Shown here: positions 1-5,734 of the stretch, piece after piece
Layout: every line of letters begins with the position of its first letter
Position numbering within the stretch: position 1 is the stretch's first letter
From: Bacilli bacterium
GTDB taxonomy: Bacteria; Bacillota_I; Bacilli_A; RF39; UBA660
NCBI GenBank assembly: GCA_017888105.1
Contig: JAGHGS010000001.1
Location: forward strand, 1-6,757
DNA length: 6,757 nt
Reading direction: 5' to 3'
The notes under the pieces: model-generated
Told to the model about the DNA's origin: nothing
Databases searched by the model: none
The model's input: only the letters and a program-made list of their open reading frames with translations
Translations under genes and position numbers: made by a program

Positions 1-1140
1 ATTAGCATCTATCAGCTCATCATCGAAAGTAAGATGTTCTAGTAACAGAAAAGAATCAAATTCTATTTTTCTCGTTATAACTAAATTAAATATTTGAATA
101 ACCATTTCTAAAGTTTTCGTAAGACTATATATTTTATTTGTATCATTTATAATCTGATATTTCTGAATACTCTCATAATATTTAGCCATAATTTTTGCGA
201 AAAGAGGATTAAATATTTTAGCCTGATTTTCTAATTGTATTTGTCGATCTATTTTTCTTTTCAGCTCATCTAACTGATTCTCCACATCATCTAAAGCTCT
301 TTTCTTTTGGAAGAATGCTAATATTTTATCATGTTCTTGTTTCATTTGTTCTAAAAACTCTTGCTTCAAATTACTATCATTACTTTCTAACCTTTCTTCA
401 ATCATTGTAAACTTACCAACTATTCTAAAATAAAGGTCAAATAATCCTTCAATCTCTTGATGTACCATATCTATTGCTTTTTCTAAGCCATTTTTCTCAA
501 CATATGTTTTAAAATTTAAAATTGCCACTATCCCTATCAATTCTTTTAAATAATCATAACCTTTATAATTTTGATACTTTTGTCTTACTTCAGCGATTAC
601 TTGTTCTAAGAATTGTTCTTTTATTTTCTTTAATTGATCATAAAATTCTTGTAAACTAACCTCATAATTAAGTTCTTTTGCATATTTTTGATTAATACCA
701 TATTGTTTAAAATATTTATCCCGTAATTTATCAAAAACAGATCGAATTTCTTTTTTAGATTCTTGAAATATTTGATCTACTTCTGCCTTAGATTTATTCC
801 CAGTATTAAAGAAGAAATCAGCTATAAGACTAGTTATCATCGTTTGATAAGGCGTTAATTCAGAATAAAAAACTGATTCATTATTATATTTGCGAAGCTC
901 TTCAGTCAAAAAATCGATATATTCATTTAAAGATCGTGATTCACGAATCTTTATTAAATAGTCATAGGCATTGTTTACTTCCTTTGCTTTTTCTTCTAAT
1001 TCTTTTCTTTTCGTTTCACTTTCTCCTATGTTTACATCTGGATGGTATTTTCTCATCAAATTGTGATAAGCCTTTTTTAATTCTTGTTCAGTAAAATTAG
1101 AACTAAGTCCTAATACTTTTATAGCCTTAACAAAATACAT
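1..1140 (-). CDS. J-domain (DnaJ-like) protein, 3' end cut off by window edge
   Basis: The frame is open for 380 codons from ATG at 1138-1140 to the left edge with no stop, so the C-terminus is missing. Residues about 3-65 form a J domain: helix II (ELKKAYHNLMRKY), the HPD signature at 33-35 that stimulates Hsp70 ATPase, then a charged helix ending NNAYDYL. No Gly/Phe linker, zinc-finger CxxCxGxG repeats or membrane segment is visible, so this is not DnaJ itself but a class C type J protein. The rest is Lys/Glu-rich alpha helix with a likely coiled coil around residues 240-312. A ribosome binding site AAAGGGGGG lies 6 nt before the ATG. The gene has its own promoter but no terminator separates it from spmB, so read-through is possible. 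The inferred role is DnaK recruitment to a specific client or site; the client is unknown. The J domain is certain, the role is not. Confidence 0.9.
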   Translation of the reverse strand, partial: MYFVKAIKVLGLSSNFTEQELKKAYHNLMRKYHPDVNIGESETKRKELEEKAKEVNNAYDYLIKIRESRSLNEYIDFLTEELRKYNNESVFYSELTPYQTMITSLIADFFFNTGNKSKAEVDQIFQESKKEIRSVFDKLRDKYFKQYGINQKYAKELNYEVSLQEFYDQLKKIKEQFLEQVIAEVRQKYQNYKGYDYLKELIGIVAILNFKTYVEKNGLEKAIDMVHQEIEGLFDLYFRIVGKFTMIEERLESNDSNLKQEFLEQMKQEHDKILAFFQKKRALDDVENQLDELKRKIDRQIQLENQAKIFNPLFAKIMAKYYESIQKYQIINDTNKIYSLTKTLEMVIQIFNLVITRKIEFDSFLLLEHLTFDDELIDAN

Positions 1141-1167
1141 AATATTCCCCCCTTTAAAGTTGAAAAT

Positions 1168-1196
1168 ATTATATCTTACTATAAACCATATGTCAA
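1168..1196 (-). promoter_or_regulatory. Sigma-A promoter for the J-domain gene
   Basis: Reading leftwards, a consensus -35 TTGACA (1191-1196) is separated by exactly 17 bp from a consensus -10 TATAAT (1168-1173). Both hexamers are perfect. The predicted start near 1161 gives a leader of about 20 nt that contains the AAAGGGGGG ribosome binding site. The -35 begins one base after the spmB stop codon. This is a strong housekeeping promoter and suggests that the J-domain gene is expressed in vegetative cells, independently of the sporulation operon upstream. Confidence 0.85.
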
Positions 1197-1197
1197 A

Positions 1198-1719
1198 TTA
1201 TCCAAAGAAGATAAAAGTGATGACAAAAGCAGCGATAATTCCCATTAAATCTGCAAATAAACCAACCGGTAAAGAATATCTAGTCTTCGTTACTTTAATA
1301 CTTCCAAAATATAGGGCTAAAACATAAATGGTTGTATCCGTACATCCTTGTAAAGTAGAAGCAAGTCTTCCAATATAACTATCCGGTCCAAAATGAGTAA
1401 AAATATCATTCATAATTGCTAAAGATGCTGTACCTGATATAGGTCTTAAAAGAGCCATAGGAAGAATATCAATTGGAACATTTGCAAAATCAAATAATGG
1501 TTTTAAAAACCCTAACATTCCATCAATAAAATGACTATCTAAAAAAATATTAACTGCAAAAACCATTGCAAGTACCGTAGGAGTAATATGAAAAACCATA
1601 ATAAGTCCTTCTTTAGCACCTTCTAAAAAAGAATCATAAACATTTACTCGCTTCTTAACCCCATAAAAAATAATAAATAAAACAAAAAGAGGAATAACAA
1701 TTTTACTTAATAAATTCAA
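1198..1719 (-). CDS. spmB: Spore maturation protein SpmB
   Basis: This 173-aa integral membrane protein belongs to the nucleoside-recognition (Gate) domain family. In Bacillus subtilis SpmA and SpmB are needed for full dehydration of the spore core. The sequence resembles B. subtilis SpmB closely as I recall it: VYDSFLEGAKEG near residues 27-38, LLRPISG at 90-96, and the block from GPDSYIGRLAST through QGCTDTT to YFGS at 111-140. Hydrophobic segments lie near residues 5-21, 40-60 and at the C-terminus, which ends in FIFFG as in the Bacillus protein. The start is TTG (1717-1719), overlapping the spmA stop as TTGA. Nothing better is available, since the next Met is residue 41, and AGAAGGAGG at 1728-1736 sits 8 nt upstream. 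It is the third gene of the dacB-spmA-spmB operon, translationally coupled to spmA. No terminator follows. Confidence 0.95.
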   Translation of the reverse strand: MNLLSKIVIPLFVLFIIFYGVKKRVNVYDSFLEGAKEGLIMVFHITPTVLAMVFAVNIFLDSHFIDGMLGFLKPLFDFANVPIDILPMALLRPISGTASLAIMNDIFTHFGPDSYIGRLASTLQGCTDTTIYVLALYFGSIKVTKTRYSLPVGLFADLMGIIAAFVITFIFFG

Positions 1720-2297
1720 TATCTTTTCCTCCTTCTAATAAAATAATCAAGTAATAATCCAGAAATACTAGATACTGATGTAGCTAAAATACTAGTAATA
1801 ATAATTTCTGTAGGATTAACACTTCCATGCATAATACGAAGAGCAATAACGGTAGTAGGAATAAGAGTAACTCCACCCGTATTTAAAACTAAAAAGGTTA
1901 TCATTGCTTCAGTAGCTGTATCTTTCTTAGGATTATCTTTTTGAAGTTCTTCCATTGCCTTTAATCCAAACGGTGTAGCAGCACTACCTAAACCAAGCAT
2001 ATTCGCTCCAATATTTGAAGCAATATACCCAAGTGCTTTATGATTCTTTGGTAAACTAGGAAATAATCTTCTTAAAATAGGATTTAACATACGAGCAAAA
2101 ACATGAAGTAATCCAGATTTTTCAGCAATTTTCATAATACCGGTCCATAAAACAATTAAGGGCATCATTTCCATAATGAGATTAATTCCACTCGTTGCAT
2201 GAGTAAGTATTCCATTATTAATGGTATCAATTTCACCAGTTAAAAAAGAATAAATAATAGCAATAAAAATTAATCCCGCCCATATTACATTTACCAC
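1716..2297 (-). CDS. spmA: Spore maturation protein SpmA
   Basis: This 193-aa membrane protein with a nucleoside-recognition (Gate) domain acts with SpmB in spore core dehydration. It opens MVNVIW, like Bacillus SpmA. Other family blocks are the segment 53-64 (GIMKIAEKSGLL), the conserved NIGANMLGLGSAATP and FGLKAM at 95-115, and LNTGGVTLIPTTVIA at 138-152. The C-terminus is basic (RRRKRY). The frame is open to a GTG at 2307-2309, but that GTG lies inside the ribosome binding site AAGGTGG (2306-2312). The GTG at 2295-2297, 8 nt downstream of that site, is the better start and removes four residues. It overlaps the dacB stop by 7 nt (GTGGTAA), so coupling is likely. The DNA encoding the RRRKR tail is at the same time the ribosome binding site of spmB. 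Confidence 0.95.
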   Translation of the reverse strand: MVNVIWAGLIFIAIIYSFLTGEIDTINNGILTHATSGINLIMEMMPLIVLWTGIMKIAEKSGLLHVFARMLNPILRRLFPSLPKNHKALGYIASNIGANMLGLGSAATPFGLKAMEELQKDNPKKDTATEAMITFLVLNTGGVTLIPTTVIALRIMHGSVNPTEIIITSILATSVSSISGLLLDYFIRRRKRY

Positions 2298-3379
2298 GAT
2301 GTAAACCACCTTAATATTTTACTAAAAAATCCTTCTTCCTTCTCTTCTTTCTCCACCTTTACTTTCTTAGCATAAATACTTTCTGTATGTAATAAGGTAT
2401 CATTTACCATCACTTTAGCTTCCCCAATCTTAATACCATCATAAATATCATCATACTTAAATAAAGTAATATTAATTTTCAAATTCTTTTTTTCTTCTTC
2501 CGTAACTAAAGCATAATAATCATTTTTAACATAAAACTCTACATGATCATAATAAGTATCTTCAATCTCAAAATGATCTTTATCAATAGTTAAAACACTA
2601 TCATACTTTTCAAAATACATTTCATATAAACTTTTATGATCATTAAAATCATTTCCATCATTCAAAGTAACAACAACTAAATTTTTATTATCTTTTGAAG
2701 CTGTAGTAACTAAAGTTCTACGCGCTGCATCCGTATAACCAGTTTTACCACCCGTTGTATATGGATACATCGAAAAAAGTTTGTTTTTCCCTTCCCAATT
2801 ATATGTTTTTAAATTACTTTCAGCTGTATAACTTTGTGTCCCAAAAATTTTTTTAAACGTTTCATTTTGCATTGCTACTTTTGTAAGTAATGCCATATCA
2901 TAAGCAGTAGAAGTATTTCCTACCCCATTACTATCAAGCCCATGAGGATTGACAAAATGCGTATTTTTCATGCCTATTGTATCAGCATATTCATTCATCA
3001 AATAAACAAATGCCTCTTCACTTCCTGCAACCGTCTTAGCAATTTGAGTAGCAGCATCATTTCCACTACGAAGCATAAGCCCATATAATAAATCAATTAA
3101 TTTTATTTCTTCTCCAACTTCCAAATAAACACTAGAACCATAAGATTTTAAAACATCTTCATCTACCACTACAACCTTATCTAAATCACTATACATAATG
3201 GTAACAAGACAAGTCATAATCTTAGTGATACTAGCAATTAATTGTGGTTCATCTTTATTTAAATCATATAATACTCTTCCACTATTTAAATCCATAACAA
3301 CTGCCTTACTAGCACTGATAGCAAAAACATTAACAGGAAATAGAATCAAAACAATGAATAGAGCTACAAACTTTTTCAC
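2291..3379 (-). CDS. dacB: D-alanyl-D-alanine carboxypeptidase, DacB (PBP5*-like)
   Basis: This secreted penicillin-binding protein (peptidase family S11) removes the terminal D-Ala from peptidoglycan stem peptides. It has 362 aa when started at GTG 3377-3379. Residues 1-20 are a signal peptide (KK, a hydrophobic run, then NVFA as the likely cleavage site). All three active-site motifs are intact: S50-I-T-K53, S105-G-N107 and K212-T-G214. A C-terminal PBP5-type beta domain follows, then a charged linker and an amphipathic end (GFFSKILRWFTSW) that probably anchors it to the membrane. An earlier in-frame GTG at 3386-3388 lies within the AGGTGAT ribosome binding site and is rejected. Its place before spmA and spmB matches the B. 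subtilis sigma-E operon, where DacB sets cortex cross-linking. The DacB assignment over DacF rests on this synteny; the enzyme activity is secure. Confidence 0.93.
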   Translation of the reverse strand: MKKFVALFIVLILFPVNVFAISASKAVVMDLNSGRVLYDLNKDEPQLIASITKIMTCLVTIMYSDLDKVVVVDEDVLKSYGSSVYLEVGEEIKLIDLLYGLMLRSGNDAATQIAKTVAGSEEAFVYLMNEYADTIGMKNTHFVNPHGLDSNGVGNTSTAYDMALLTKVAMQNETFKKIFGTQSYTAESNLKTYNWEGKNKLFSMYPYTTGGKTGYTDAARRTLVTTASKDNKNLVVVTLNDGNDFNDHKSLYEMYFEKYDSVLTIDKDHFEIEDTYYDHVEFYVKNDYYALVTEEEKKNLKINITLFKYDDIYDGIKIGEAKVMVNDTLLHTESIYAKKVKVEKEEKEEGFFSKILRWFTSW

Positions 3380-3454
3380 GAGTATCACCTACAAAAATAT
3401 ATGAACCAACCAAAATATTTAGACATGAAAAAAATGAAGAATAAACATCACTCA

Positions 3455-3483
3455 ATCTTATACTTAAACATTTTAATACTCAA
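3455..3483 (-). promoter_or_regulatory. Weak candidate promoter for dacB-spmA-spmB
   Basis: TTGAGT (3478-3483), 17 bp, then TAAGAT (3455-3460) is the only arrangement with acceptable spacing that I find in the 133-nt leader upstream of dacB; each hexamer matches sigma-A consensus at 4 of 6. The -35 sits in the loop of an 8-bp inverted repeat. A sporulation sigma factor would be expected for this operon by analogy with Bacillus, and I could not find a convincing sigma-E site. Treat this as a candidate only. Confidence 0.25.
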
Positions 3484-3489
3484 ATGTTT
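3466..3489. repeat. Inverted repeat (8-bp arms) upstream of dacB
   Basis: AAACATTT (3466-3473) and AAATGTTT (3482-3489) are perfect inverted arms separated by 8 nt. No U-run follows on the minus strand, so it is not an ordinary terminator for leftward transcripts. It lies between the terminator of the preceding operon and dacB, and covers the only -35-like hexamer there. It could be an operator or simply AT-rich chance. Confidence 0.4.
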
Positions 3490-3512
3490 TACCCAATAAT
3501 TTTGTGTTATAG

Positions 3513-3546
3513 CAAACAAAAAATCATTTATTTTTCAAAATGATTT
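3513..3546 (-). terminator. Intrinsic terminator after the metallo-hydrolase operon
   Basis: Reading leftwards, a 9-bp stem pairs AAATCATTT (arm at 3538-3546) with AAATGATTT (arm at 3521-3529), with an 8-nt loop. The stem runs into a T-rich tract TTTTTTGTTTG. The stem is AT-rich and overlaps the last codons and stop of the coiled-coil gene (stop at 3528-3530). It separates that operon from dacB. Confidence 0.7.
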
Positions 3547-4190
3547 AAAGTCCTTCTTCTAGGTGTATCTTGTAACAACAACTTTTCTTCAATAATAGAA
3601 TCAAAATCAGGTAAAAGAGATTTATTTTCAAAAGCTAATAAAGTATCCATAATTATTTTACTAACATCATTAATACTATCTTCCTCTTTTAAAATAAGTT
3701 CCATTAAATTTTTCTTTTCTTGTTGCAATAAATTTTGCTCTCGAAACAAATGAAAACGAAGATCATTCAATTCTTTAATCTGTTCTGAAACCTTTATTAT
3801 TTTTTCATGATTTTGTTCTCTTTTTTCTTGAAAATATTTTCGAATAAATTGAACCACCATAAAAACCGAAGAAATTTGAATAACATTAAATAATAGAATT
3901 TTCAAAAATAACTTTATAATTGAAATATCCGTCGGTTTAAAAATCGAAATACTAAATCCTGATAAAAGAAATAAAATAAAACTAAATAAAAAAGTATAAG
4001 TAATGATCGTACTTTCTTTTTCAATCATTTGATATTCATTTAATTTAACATAACAATTAGCTTGTCTCTGAACATAAATTTGTTCCTGATTTTTTAACTT
4101 TTCAATACTTTGATTAATATTTTGCAATTTTATTTTTAATTTTTGAATATATTGCCTCTTTTTCAAAATAAGTTCCAAATATCGCTCCAT
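3528..4190 (-). CDS. Two-helix membrane protein with flanking coiled coils, function unknown
   Basis: I do not recognise this 220-aa protein. Residues 1-60 are a charged helix with heptad-like Lys/Leu/Ile spacing, probably a coiled coil. Two hydrophobic segments follow at about 61-84 and 92-116, joined by a short KPTD loop. A second long charged helix covers about 118-170, and a Leu/Glu-rich tail ends in PRRRTLNHFEK. The helix-hairpin-helix layout suggests both ends lie on the same side of the membrane, as in a scaffold or membrane-organising protein; this is inferred from composition only. The ATG at 4188-4190 is chosen because AGGTGGGG (4194-4201) precedes it. A GTG three codons earlier lies within that ribosome binding site. 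It is the last gene of the operon with the metallo-hydrolase and DUF3006 genes, 36 nt downstream of the latter with no terminator between them. Confidence 0.8.
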   Translation of the reverse strand: MERYLELILKKRQYIQKLKIKLQNINQSIEKLKNQEQIYVQRQANCYVKLNEYQMIEKESTIITYTFLFSFILFLLSGFSISIFKPTDISIIKLFLKILLFNVIQISSVFMVVQFIRKYFQEKREQNHEKIIKVSEQIKELNDLRFHLFREQNLLQQEKKNLMELILKEEDSINDVSKIIMDTLLAFENKSLLPDFDSIIEEKLLLQDTPRRRTLNHFEK

Positions 4191-4197
4191 AAACCCC

Positions 4198-4216
4198 ACC
4201 TATTGGTTACCTATTG
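4198..4216. repeat. Short tandem direct repeat over the RBS of the coiled-coil gene
   Basis: On the minus strand CAATAGGT occurs twice, at 4209-4216 and 4198-4205, with a 3-nt gap, a period of 11 nt. The downstream copy contributes the AGGT of the ribosome binding site. The same stretch can form a small 5-bp hairpin, GTTAC/GTAAC at 4206-4220. Confidence 0.5.
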
Positions 4217-4226
4217 TAACACAGAA

Positions 4227-4424
4227 TTAATCTTGAAACAAGTTACTCATCAAATCTTTAATATGTTCTTTTCTCTTTTGTGTTTCTTCCTGATTTACAA
4301 TAATTTCTACAACATCCCCTTCTTTTGCATTAGGAATTAATATTTTTGGCATATTAACAAATTTCCCTACATCTATTTCCACTACTGCATAATCCCCTTC
4401 AAATCGATCAATAATAACTTTCAT
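4227..4424 (-). CDS. DUF3006 family small protein
   Basis: This soluble 65-aa protein matches the DUF3006 pattern as I recall it. It has MKVIIDRFEGDYAVVE at the N-terminus, a central IPNAKEGDVVEI segment (about residues 33-44), and a C-terminal helix RKEHIKDLMSNLF. The family has no established biochemical role known to me, but it is often encoded beside ComEC-like metallo-hydrolases in Firmicutes, as here. The ATG at 4422-4424 is chosen. An upstream in-frame GTG at 4431-4433 lies in the ribosome binding site AAAGGTGA (4430-4437), which also contains the TGA stop of the hydrolase gene. The 5-nt gap and shared bases imply translational coupling and fixed stoichiometry with the hydrolase. No signal peptide or membrane segment is visible, so it is cytoplasmic while its partner gene encodes a lipoprotein. 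Confidence 0.85.
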   Translation of the reverse strand: MKVIIDRFEGDYAVVEIDVGKFVNMPKILIPNAKEGDVVEIIVNQEETQKRKEHIKDLMSNLFQD

Positions 4425-4429
4425 ATTTC

Positions 4430-5296
4430 TCACCTTTCTGTTTCTACATCAATATTTACACCATCCGTAGATACTACAACCGTTCCATTTTCATTCGTCA
4501 GATAAATATGATTGGTGTACTCTTTTAATAATTCTATCGTACTAGAGGCTGGATGACCATAACTATTTCCCTCACCTACACTAATTATAGCATACTCTGG
4601 TTGTACTTTCTCTAAAAAATCTTTACTAGTACTCGTATCACTTCCATGATGGCCAACTTTTAAAACATCAGCTTCTATATCACCCGTTATTTCTTCTAAA
4701 TTTTCTTCTTCTGCATCTCCGGTATAAAGAAATGATACATCTCCATATGTAATTTTAAGAACAATCGAATAATTATTTAAATTAGAATAATCATCACCTA
4801 CTGGTGCAAACATTTCAATTGATAATTCTTCTTCCTCTAAAACTTTTACACCAATCTTTCCTGTTTTAATAGTAAGTCCTTTATCTTGAATGACCTCAAG
4901 TAAATTTTCATAAGTCTTACTAGTACTAACTGCCCGAGGCATATAGATATTTCCGATTTTAAAAGCATCAATCACCTCTGCCATACCACCAATATGATCT
5001 GCATGAGGATGCGTTGCTACAACATAATCAATTTCATCATATCCTAAATCCTGAATATACTGAATAATTTCTTCACTACTTCCCGATAAGCCAGCATCAA
5101 TAAGCATCAATTCTCCATTTGGAAGTTCAATTACATTCGCATCCGCTTGCCCAACATCAAGAAAATGAGCAACAAGTTGTTTTTCACTAGCAACAAAAGG
5201 CGTCTCCTCATCACTAGATATCGAAGGATCCGTATTAAGTTTTGCACATCCACTAATTCCAAACAATAATAACAGAATTAAAAAAATCTTTTTCAT
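4430..5296 (-). CDS. ComEC-like metallo-beta-lactamase-fold lipoprotein
   Basis: This 288-aa exported hydrolase has a type II signal peptide: KK, a leucine-rich core and a lipobox ISGC with Cys17 as lipidation site. It should therefore be tethered outside the membrane. The mature part is one metallo-beta-lactamase domain of the ComEC/Rec2 C-terminal type: FLDVGQADA (45-53), LIDAG (65-69), the metal-binding H96-P-H98-A-D100-H101, TGDAE (192-196), GHHGS (215-219) and YGHP near 245. All recognisable metal ligands are present, so it is probably active. Related domains are thought to be nucleases that degrade one DNA strand during uptake, but the true substrate here is unknown. No ComEC transmembrane domain is present, so it is not the competence channel. 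The ATG follows GGGAGTGG by 6 nt. It is the first gene of a three-gene operon. Confidence 0.9.
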   Translation of the reverse strand: MKKIFLILLLLFGISGCAKLNTDPSISSDEETPFVASEKQLVAHFLDVGQADANVIELPNGELMLIDAGLSGSSEEIIQYIQDLGYDEIDYVVATHPHADHIGGMAEVIDAFKIGNIYMPRAVSTSKTYENLLEVIQDKGLTIKTGKIGVKVLEEEELSIEMFAPVGDDYSNLNNYSIVLKITYGDVSFLYTGDAEEENLEEITGDIEADVLKVGHHGSDTSTSKDFLEKVQPEYAIISVGEGNSYGHPASSTIELLKEYTNHIYLTNENGTVVVSTDGVNIDVETER

Positions 5297-5317
5297 CCTT
5301 TACCACTCCCTATTATC

Positions 5318-5346
5318 ATTATAATGAAAAAAGAAAAAAAGAACAA
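5318..5346 (-). promoter_or_regulatory. Promoter of the metallo-hydrolase operon
   Basis: The -10 TATAAT (5318-5323) is perfect. TTGTTC (5341-5346), 17 bp upstream, is a weak -35 (TTG only). The expected start near 5311 leaves about 15 nt before the ATG, with the ribosome binding site at its 5' end. The -35 hexamer is part of the 3' arm of the terminator of the preceding gene. Confidence 0.6.
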
Positions 5347-5366
5347 TGGAGAAAACACTATTCTTT
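5331..5366 (-). terminator. Intrinsic terminator after the 105-aa gene
   Basis: Reading leftwards, AAAGAATAGTG (5356-5366) pairs with CATTGTTCTTT (5338-5348), an 11-bp stem with two G-U pairs and a 7-nt loop, running into a T tract. The 5' arm includes the stop codon of the 105-aa gene (5358-5360) and the 3' arm includes the next promoter's -35. Confidence 0.7.
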
Positions 5367-5675
5367 ACGTTTCTTTTGGCACTTTACTCGAACAAAAGGC
5401 TTATTTTCTTCAAAACTATTTTCTAATTGTTCTCTACATACTTGTAACCATTTCTTTTTTTCTATCAAATCGATATTTTCTTCACGTAATCCATTAATCT
5501 TATCATATATTTTCTTTTTATTTTCTTCGGACAACTCTTTAAAAGATGGTAAAGAAAAAATAGCAACAACATCTAAAAATAAGCCTGTAACATACCATCT
5601 CTTTGCTACTAAAAAAGATTCTCTGCTTATATGATAACTTAATGCACTTAACATATTAAAAACAAAATGATTCAT
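5358..5675 (-). CDS. Small protein of unknown function (105 aa)
   Basis: I do not recognise this protein. It has a mildly hydrophobic first half (RWYVTGLFLDVVAIF at about residues 27-41), too mixed for a sure membrane segment. A charged helix (about 46-90) follows, then a basic tail, VRVKCQKKRKE. The frame stays open to an ATG at 5736-5738, but the extra 21 codons run across a perfect terminator hairpin and that ATG lacks a ribosome binding site. The ATG at 5673-5675 has AGGGG (5681-5685) 5 nt upstream, so it is preferred. If the longer form were used it would overlap the preceding stop as ATGA. The gene lies between two terminators and is probably transcribed on its own. Confidence 0.65.
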   Translation of the reverse strand: MNHFVFNMLSALSYHISRESFLVAKRWYVTGLFLDVVAIFSLPSFKELSEENKKKIYDKINGLREENIDLIEKKKWLQVCREQLENSFEENKPFVRVKCQKKRKE

Positions 5676-5690
5676 AATTACCCCTAATAT

Positions 5691-5696
5691 ATCATA
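5691..5696 (-). promoter_or_regulatory. Possible -10 element of the 105-aa gene
   Basis: TATGAT lies about 15 nt before the preferred ATG, between the preceding terminator and the AGGGG ribosome binding site. No good -35 is visible; TTGTGT (5716-5721) would be 19 bp away and lies in the terminator hairpin. Support is only the -10 match and the position after a terminator. Confidence 0.3.
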
Positions 5697-5702
5697 TACA
5701 TA

Positions 5703-5732
5703 AAGAAAAAAGCAAACACAAAAAGTTTGCTT
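5703..5732 (-). terminator. Intrinsic terminator after the 276-aa gene
   Basis: Reading leftwards, AAGCAAAC (5725-5732) pairs perfectly with GTTTGCTT (5710-5717) across a 7-nt loop, and the stem leads straight into TTTTTTCTT. It starts 2 nt after the TGA stop of the 276-aa gene. This is one of the clearest terminators in the window. Confidence 0.85.
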
Positions 5733-5734
5733 GC

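Noticed and set aside
1..1140. Calling the J-domain protein dnaJ
   Set aside because: There is no Gly/Phe region, no CxxCxGxG zinc repeats, and the sequence after the J domain is coiled-coil rich.
3198..3404. Plus-strand open frame of 68 codons over the 5' part of dacB
   Set aside because: It lies opposite the catalytic region of an intact DacB, has no convincing ribosome binding site, and its composition fits an antisense shadow.
3396..3420. Sigma-E-like promoter CATATATT (3396-3403) with AAATATT (3414-3420) upstream of dacB
   Set aside because: The spacer is only 10 bp, shorter than the roughly 14 bp expected, and the start would fall inside the dacB ribosome binding site.
4143..4340. Plus-strand open frame of 65 codons across the coiled-coil and DUF3006 genes
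   Set aside because: It is antisense to two supported genes and to their ribosome binding sites. Its hydrophobic look comes from the reverse complement of Lys/Glu-rich codons.
4430..5296. Calling the metallo-hydrolase gene comEC
   Set aside because: Only the C-terminal-type hydrolase domain is present, as a lipoprotein; the competence-channel membrane domain is missing.
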